A stretch of DNA of 64,000 nt from Cunninghamia lanceolata. Taxonomy: Eukaryota; Streptophyta; Pinopsida; Cupressales; Cupressaceae. Both the position numbers and the translations under genes were made by a program. Positions 59,689-64,000 of this stretch are shown here, in pieces. The notes beneath the pieces were generated by a model. The model did no database searches, had not been told where the DNA came from, and saw only the letters and a program-made list of their open reading frames with translations. Within the stretch, counting starts at the first letter, position 1; each line of letters begins with the position of its first letter. The DNA is taken from contig BSBN01000334.1 of assembly GCA_027924645.1 (NCBI GenBank), positions 3,038,001 through 3,102,000 of the forward strand, given 5' to 3'.

Positions 59689-60860
59689 TGTTGATAACTG
59701 AGAGGGGCGGTGAATCAGTTATCCTAAACTTGCTTCCAATTCAAACACTTAAATCCACTTTGTTATTCAATAGTAAAGCAATTAATCATTCATGAAAGCA
59801 TAAAGCATAAACACTAGAGCAGATACACATCAACACATGAGACACCAAGATTTTGACGTGGAAAACTTGGTTAAGGGAAAAACCACGGGGTGATTAACCC
59901 AAGGATTATTCACTATCAGAAGAATAAGAAAAATAGATGGCACATGCCAATTAGGGCTCACTGCCCGAGCACACTACTCATAAGAGGCACACTGCCTACA
60001 AGAGACACACTGTCTACAAAGTAATCAAGTATCACAAACTTGAACTAGAGATTGACATCTTTACTATGTCTGGATTAGTTCCATTTAAGACCAAAGACTC
60101 CTGCTCTACCTTTCACACTTCTCTTCGCTATATCACTCTCATCACCGCAAGACACACTTCAAAATGAATTCACAAACCCTTATTTATACAAGGCATCGAC
60201 TTAGGAACAATCATCTAAGTCAGAAAACACCTACAAGATCATTCACATGCAAACTCTAAATTCAATGTGGACCACCAATAAGAATGGAACACAATCCAAA
60301 GATCACCAAAACCTTTCCTGAGTCATCAAGAACATCCGCACTTTATCAGCGTACTTGAATTCTTCTGTTCTTCATCCGGAACTTCAAGAACATAGTCTGT
60401 CATCACTATCATAATGAAAAAGATACTTCTAGACATCCAAACCATGAACAAATATGGTTGTCACTTCACATGAACTTCTTCAACACTCTCTCCAATCCAC
60501 AGAATGAGATAATGTAATTCTGGAGCTCACCGGACCAATCTATGACACTTTGTCACCACTAAACACCTACCGGAACCAGTTCTACTTGAGTGAACATAAC
60601 TTCTTCAGATCTTCATGCGGACCTCTGAAATCTTAACTGGAACATCTTAAGACTGATATCTACAAACCCTTTAAACTGCATCCTTTGATCCTCAAACTAT
60701 TGAGTACTTTTTCCTTCTTCTCATCATTGTTCTTCACTGTTCTTGATGGAGACTAATTTCCTCAATAACCTCAGTACACAGCTCATCCAATCCTTCTTGT
60801 CAATGCAATATGAGTATGTTGACATCAATGACAACACTGGTTAACCTCATACTTGCAACA
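59689..60860 (-). repeat. 5' LTR of element C (1,172 bp)
   Basis: Collinear with 53,938-55,175, with a 66-base deletion near 60,243. TATAAATA on the minus strand at 60,181-60,188. Confidence 0.95.
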
Positions 60861-60963
60861 TTTCCTTCCACCACTAGAGTTATGCCTTTTAATTCTCTAA
60901 CTCTAATAACATGGTCTACTACCAAGTTTCTCTATGGGTTTTCCCCAGTTGAGTCGCCAATTC
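60861..60963 (-). other. Leader and primer-binding site of element G
   Basis: Minus strand TTGGCGACTCAACTGGGG (plus 60,943-60,960) begins three bases after the 5' LTR end. A TGGCGACTC...GGGG PBS is of the kind seen in Tat/Ogre-like plant Ty3 elements rather than the initiator-Met type used by A, B, C and H. The remaining bases lead into gag, interrupted by C at TTTCC. Confidence 0.7.
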
Positions 60964-63787
60964 TGTTAGGTCTCAAAAACGCAGGTCATCAACCCTAAGA
61001 GGGTGCCAGGCTCTCTTGATGTTTTTGGCTAACTGACACGAGGTAGATATGGCTAAACCCCCTTCACTTCAGGGTCTGCGAGAACAACGCGGGTAAACCT
61101 CTAATTAATAAAGTAAATAAAGAGATGATCACTAATTTGATCAAAATTAATCTAACTATTGCTAATGGCAAAAATTATAAAACAGATGAAAAGACAGCAA
61201 GTTAATTTTAAATGATCTAAATTGTAATGCTAAAACAATAATGCAACCTAATTAAGTAAATCTAAAGTGAATTTGTATAAGTGATAATGAAAACACTAGA
61301 CCAGTGCCTTATTGAATATAGAGTTAGCATAATCATGAAACAAATGACTGTTTGTTTCATAAAAAACTTGAACTATCTAGCATGAAAGAATAGGTATGTA
61401 ACTTGTACAACCCTGCAAGGAAATAGTTAATATTTCATACTTATATATATCCAATTGATAAAATCAAATTACCTGCATTCATCTAAAAGGATTTAATCCC
61501 TACTTGAAGGAACCTATCAAAATAATACTGCAATTGTAACAGATTTATCAAAGATGGAGATAGAATACCAACTCTAACTATATGACTCTTCTTACAAATC
61601 CATGACAATGTCTTCACAGTTACTATGACAAATTTAAAGGATTTAATTCTGAAAGTAGAAACCAGTTAATCTTATCATACTATAACAGCAAATGTGTATA
61701 AACAACTTGAAGATATACTTGATAACTCAAATTGAATAACAGAGAAAACTTTGAAAGGAGATAGTCATATAATTGAATAAATTAAATAGATAGTTGATAC
61801 CGAAATCTGCAGTTACTGCTTCATGTTCACAGACTTGACTTCATCAGAGAATGCTTGCACATGGTCTACCAGAAATAAAATATATTAAAAGTGAACTCGC
61901 ATTGTTGTTCCAATCTAATCTATAGTATCCCCTGTTCTATTTTGTAATCTCCCCTATTTTCTATTATCTTATTCTGGTCTTGGTCATCTCTTATAAAGAG
62001 TGGCATACAAGCTTCAAACTAGTTACAATAGTTGTGACGGTTGATAACCGAACCACAGTATTTGTCTTAATAAAATAGATTTAGGAAAATTAATACTCAT
62101 CTTTAATCATTACATGGATAACCATTTCAGGGTCAAACAAAGATCTTTAACTGTAGTTCAGCTTAATATCCTTTGAAGGTTTCTTTATTATTCCTAAAAA
62201 GACCACATAAAACACAAATTAGTCTCTGATCAAATGATCAAAACAAATTTATTTAAACATATATATTTACTCAAATAATTACTTCCCTTATCGATAATTT
62301 ATCAGTTACTCAAGATCCTTTCATGGGTGTTTATACAACTTGATCCCTGCTGTGCATATCCTACAAAAAAACCAATATTTCAACTATCAGAAAAATATCT
62401 TAACCATTCAGATTTTAATGTCGTTTTAGGGTTTCTATGTTTTGTATCAGCATGACTTTCACAACATGTCCCCAACATCGTCATGACTATTGTGTTGGCG
62501 AGACTCGCAACCTTTGTTTTGACTTATTCATCTTTGCCGATACAAAGACTTTTCTATATTGAAATCCTTTTGATATCCAGCTTGTATGTATCAAATGTAA
62601 TGTATGTTCAAAGCATACATACAAAGCATGGAGTATACAAGCATTTAACTCTTTTTAATAACCTTTTGGTTCCGCCACTTGTATATAACGCAATGTATAT
62701 CGGCATGTATCTAATATACATACAAAGCACAAACATACAATGAATGTTTCAAATTTAAAAAACCTTTTGTTCCGCGGCTTGTATATAATGCATTGTATAT
62801 CGGCAATGTATGTTAGATACATACAAAGCACAAACATACAACAAATTTTTCAACTTTAATAAACCTTTGGTTCTATGGCTTGTATATAATGCATTGTATA
62901 TCGGCAATGTATGTCAGATATATACAACAATAAAACCATATTTCATAACATTTCAATTCCGCGCTATGCATATCACCTTGTATGTACCACAATGTATGTA
63001 CACCACAACATACATACAAAGCGTAAACATACAAAGACTTAACGTTAATTCATAATTGTTTCGGTTCCGGACAATGTATATCGTGTTGTATGTACCATGT
63101 TGTATGTTGCATTTTGCCAAACATGCAAACATAACATACAAGCAATGGACCTGACAGAAAATACATTTCAACACTTAACCTTATCGGGTCCACCTTGTAT
63201 GTAACAATAAAACGTTAGCCAAATGCATACAAGTAAACAATGCATCAACCTGATGACTCCTTTATGTGACCATACCACGACCCAATATATAAGGGACTTT
63301 GCATATGTACCATATAATGACACAACATACAAACCACTTTGTATATGAGATACTTTGTATATACAAACAACTTTGTATATACAAACATACAAACCCATAC
63401 CACAATGCATTTTACCAAAAAACACACATAACTTGCAAAATACAGGGAATTTTAAGATGGTTCAAAAAGCAACCCCTATTCATTTTCAACAAGGAATTCA
63501 CTCATATTCAGCTTTGGTACTTAATGCCATTTTTCCTTTATTTTCAACAAGGTTTGTAACTTTTCACATCCTTGTTTACAGTTCATCTTTAATGAGCACT
63601 TCAACCATGTTATATTAAGTCTTTAGGAATCAGAATAGATCAAATCCAAATATTTCTATCAATTCAATTGTTAATTTCTACTTGAAAACAATTGTGGATC
63701 TTTCCATATATACTCACATACTGAAATCTTTAGATGATTGAAACTTAATATTTGCCAAAAAGTAGCTTGGGAATTTTAGTCCCAACA
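60964..63787 (-). repeat. 5' LTR of element G (about 2.82 kb)
   Basis: Collinear with 44,103-46,951, with the same internal palindromic repeats. Ends CCCAACA, then TSD GCATG. No gene. Confidence 0.95.
62578..63185. repeat. About 100-bp palindromic tandem repeats, copy in the 5' LTR of G
   Basis: Counterpart of 45,706-46,320, same unit order. Some units differ more from their LTR partner than the surrounding LTR does, with CpG-containing spots (CGGC, CCGC) often changed. Confidence 0.8.
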
Positions 63788-64000
63788 GCATGCAAGCATT
63801 TATTTAGGTGTTTACATTATATTTTTTGTAATTATTTCAACCAGATATTATTCCAATAAGATCTTCTATGTCATCTCATTCAAACATTGTATTAATCCCA
63901 ACCTATTAAATCAAACCATTTAACAACAGACTGATGTATCCTAGATCTGGGCTATACAACTGGCACATCATCCATCACATTTGTAGGAGCGAAAGTCAAT
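63788..64000. other. Right flank of element G
   Basis: Starts with the TSD GCATG. Carries another copy of the degenerate block seen at 43,598-44,065 (ATTAATCCCAACC...CAAACCATTTAAC near 63,892). No gene. Confidence 0.6.

Larger units (their letters stand above)
53938..60860 (-). mobile_element. Element C: full-length Ty1/copia retrotransposon nested in element G
   Basis: 6.92 kb. LTRs 53,938-55,175 and 59,689-60,860 begin TGTTGATAAC and end CTTGCAACA on the plus strand. Exact TSD TTTCC (53,933-53,937; 60,861-60,865). Minus-strand element: PBS 59,674-59,687, one polyprotein 55,480-59,631, purine tracts, 3' LTR. The right LTR lacks about 66 bases present in the left one near 54,500. Coding frame is continuous, with 10 premature stops and no frameshift. 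Confidence 0.96.
44103..63787 (-). mobile_element. Element G: Ty3/gypsy retrotransposon with an extra RNase H, carrying nested element C
   Basis: 19.7 kb including C (12.8 kb without). LTRs 44,103-46,951 and 60,964-63,787 begin TGTTAGG and end CCCAACA on the plus strand. Exact TSD GCATG (44,098-44,102; 63,788-63,792). Element reads on the minus strand: 5' LTR at right, PBS 60,943-60,960, gag, then pol in the order protease, RNase H, reverse transcriptase, RNase H, integrase, then 3' LTR at left. Decayed, with about 16 premature stops, 14 of them TAG, and a few frame changes. Confidence 0.93.

Overview
The window is plant nuclear DNA made almost entirely of nested LTR retrotransposons. I see no intact host gene, no tRNA or rRNA gene, and no bacterial or organellar signature. 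Very long LTRs, deep nesting, AT-rich decayed copies and the absence of host genes suggest a large-genome seed plant, most likely a gymnosperm; that is inference, not shown directly. Four elements are delimited by paired LTRs, each with a perfect 5-bp target-site duplication (TSD).

Layout. (1) 1-32,123, + strand: element H, a Ty1/copia-type element with its 5' LTR mostly outside the window, an initiator-tRNA-Met type PBS, a gag remnant (coiled coil plus four zinc knuckles), no protease, integrase or reverse transcriptase, then a decayed second ORF of about 780 codons, and a 1.49-kb 3' LTR. Its gag is split by two very large non-coding elements: element A (767-12,773; LTRs about 3.93 kb; TSD GAATG) and element B (13,224-27,578; LTRs about 5.2 kb; TSD TGCAG). 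Both have the layout of LARDs (large retrotransposon derivatives): giant LTRs, PBS, polypurine tract, about 4 kb of internal DNA without genes. A and B share the 3' half of their internal domain but have different LTRs. (2) 32,124-44,102: older, unbounded debris, including a minus-strand Ty3/gypsy gag-protease piece (D) and a minus-strand copia gag-protease-integrase piece (E). (3) 44,103-63,787, minus strand: element G, a near full-length Ty3/gypsy element (LTRs about 2.84 kb; TSD GCATG) whose gag leader is interrupted by element C (53,938-60,860; copia, minus strand, LTRs about 1.2 kb; TSD TTTCC). (4) 63,788-64,000: flank resuming after G.

How it works together. A and B encode nothing and would need proteins supplied in trans. 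The striking structure is two kinds of tandem arrays of short hairpins with a four-base (A/T)GAG loop: a strictly 27-bp array in the internal domains of A and B, and a second array with a different stem, with covarying base pairs, in the LTRs of B. These are candidates for cis-acting RNA or DNA signals. The LTRs of A also carry an antisense, decayed fragment of a host pentatricopeptide-repeat (PPR) gene. Element G has an unusual pol order: protease, an extra plant/archaeal-type RNase H, reverse transcriptase, native RNase H, integrase. Nearly all premature stops in G and C are TAG, explained by C-to-T decay at CAG/CTG (CHG) sites, the footprint expected of plant non-CG DNA methylation.
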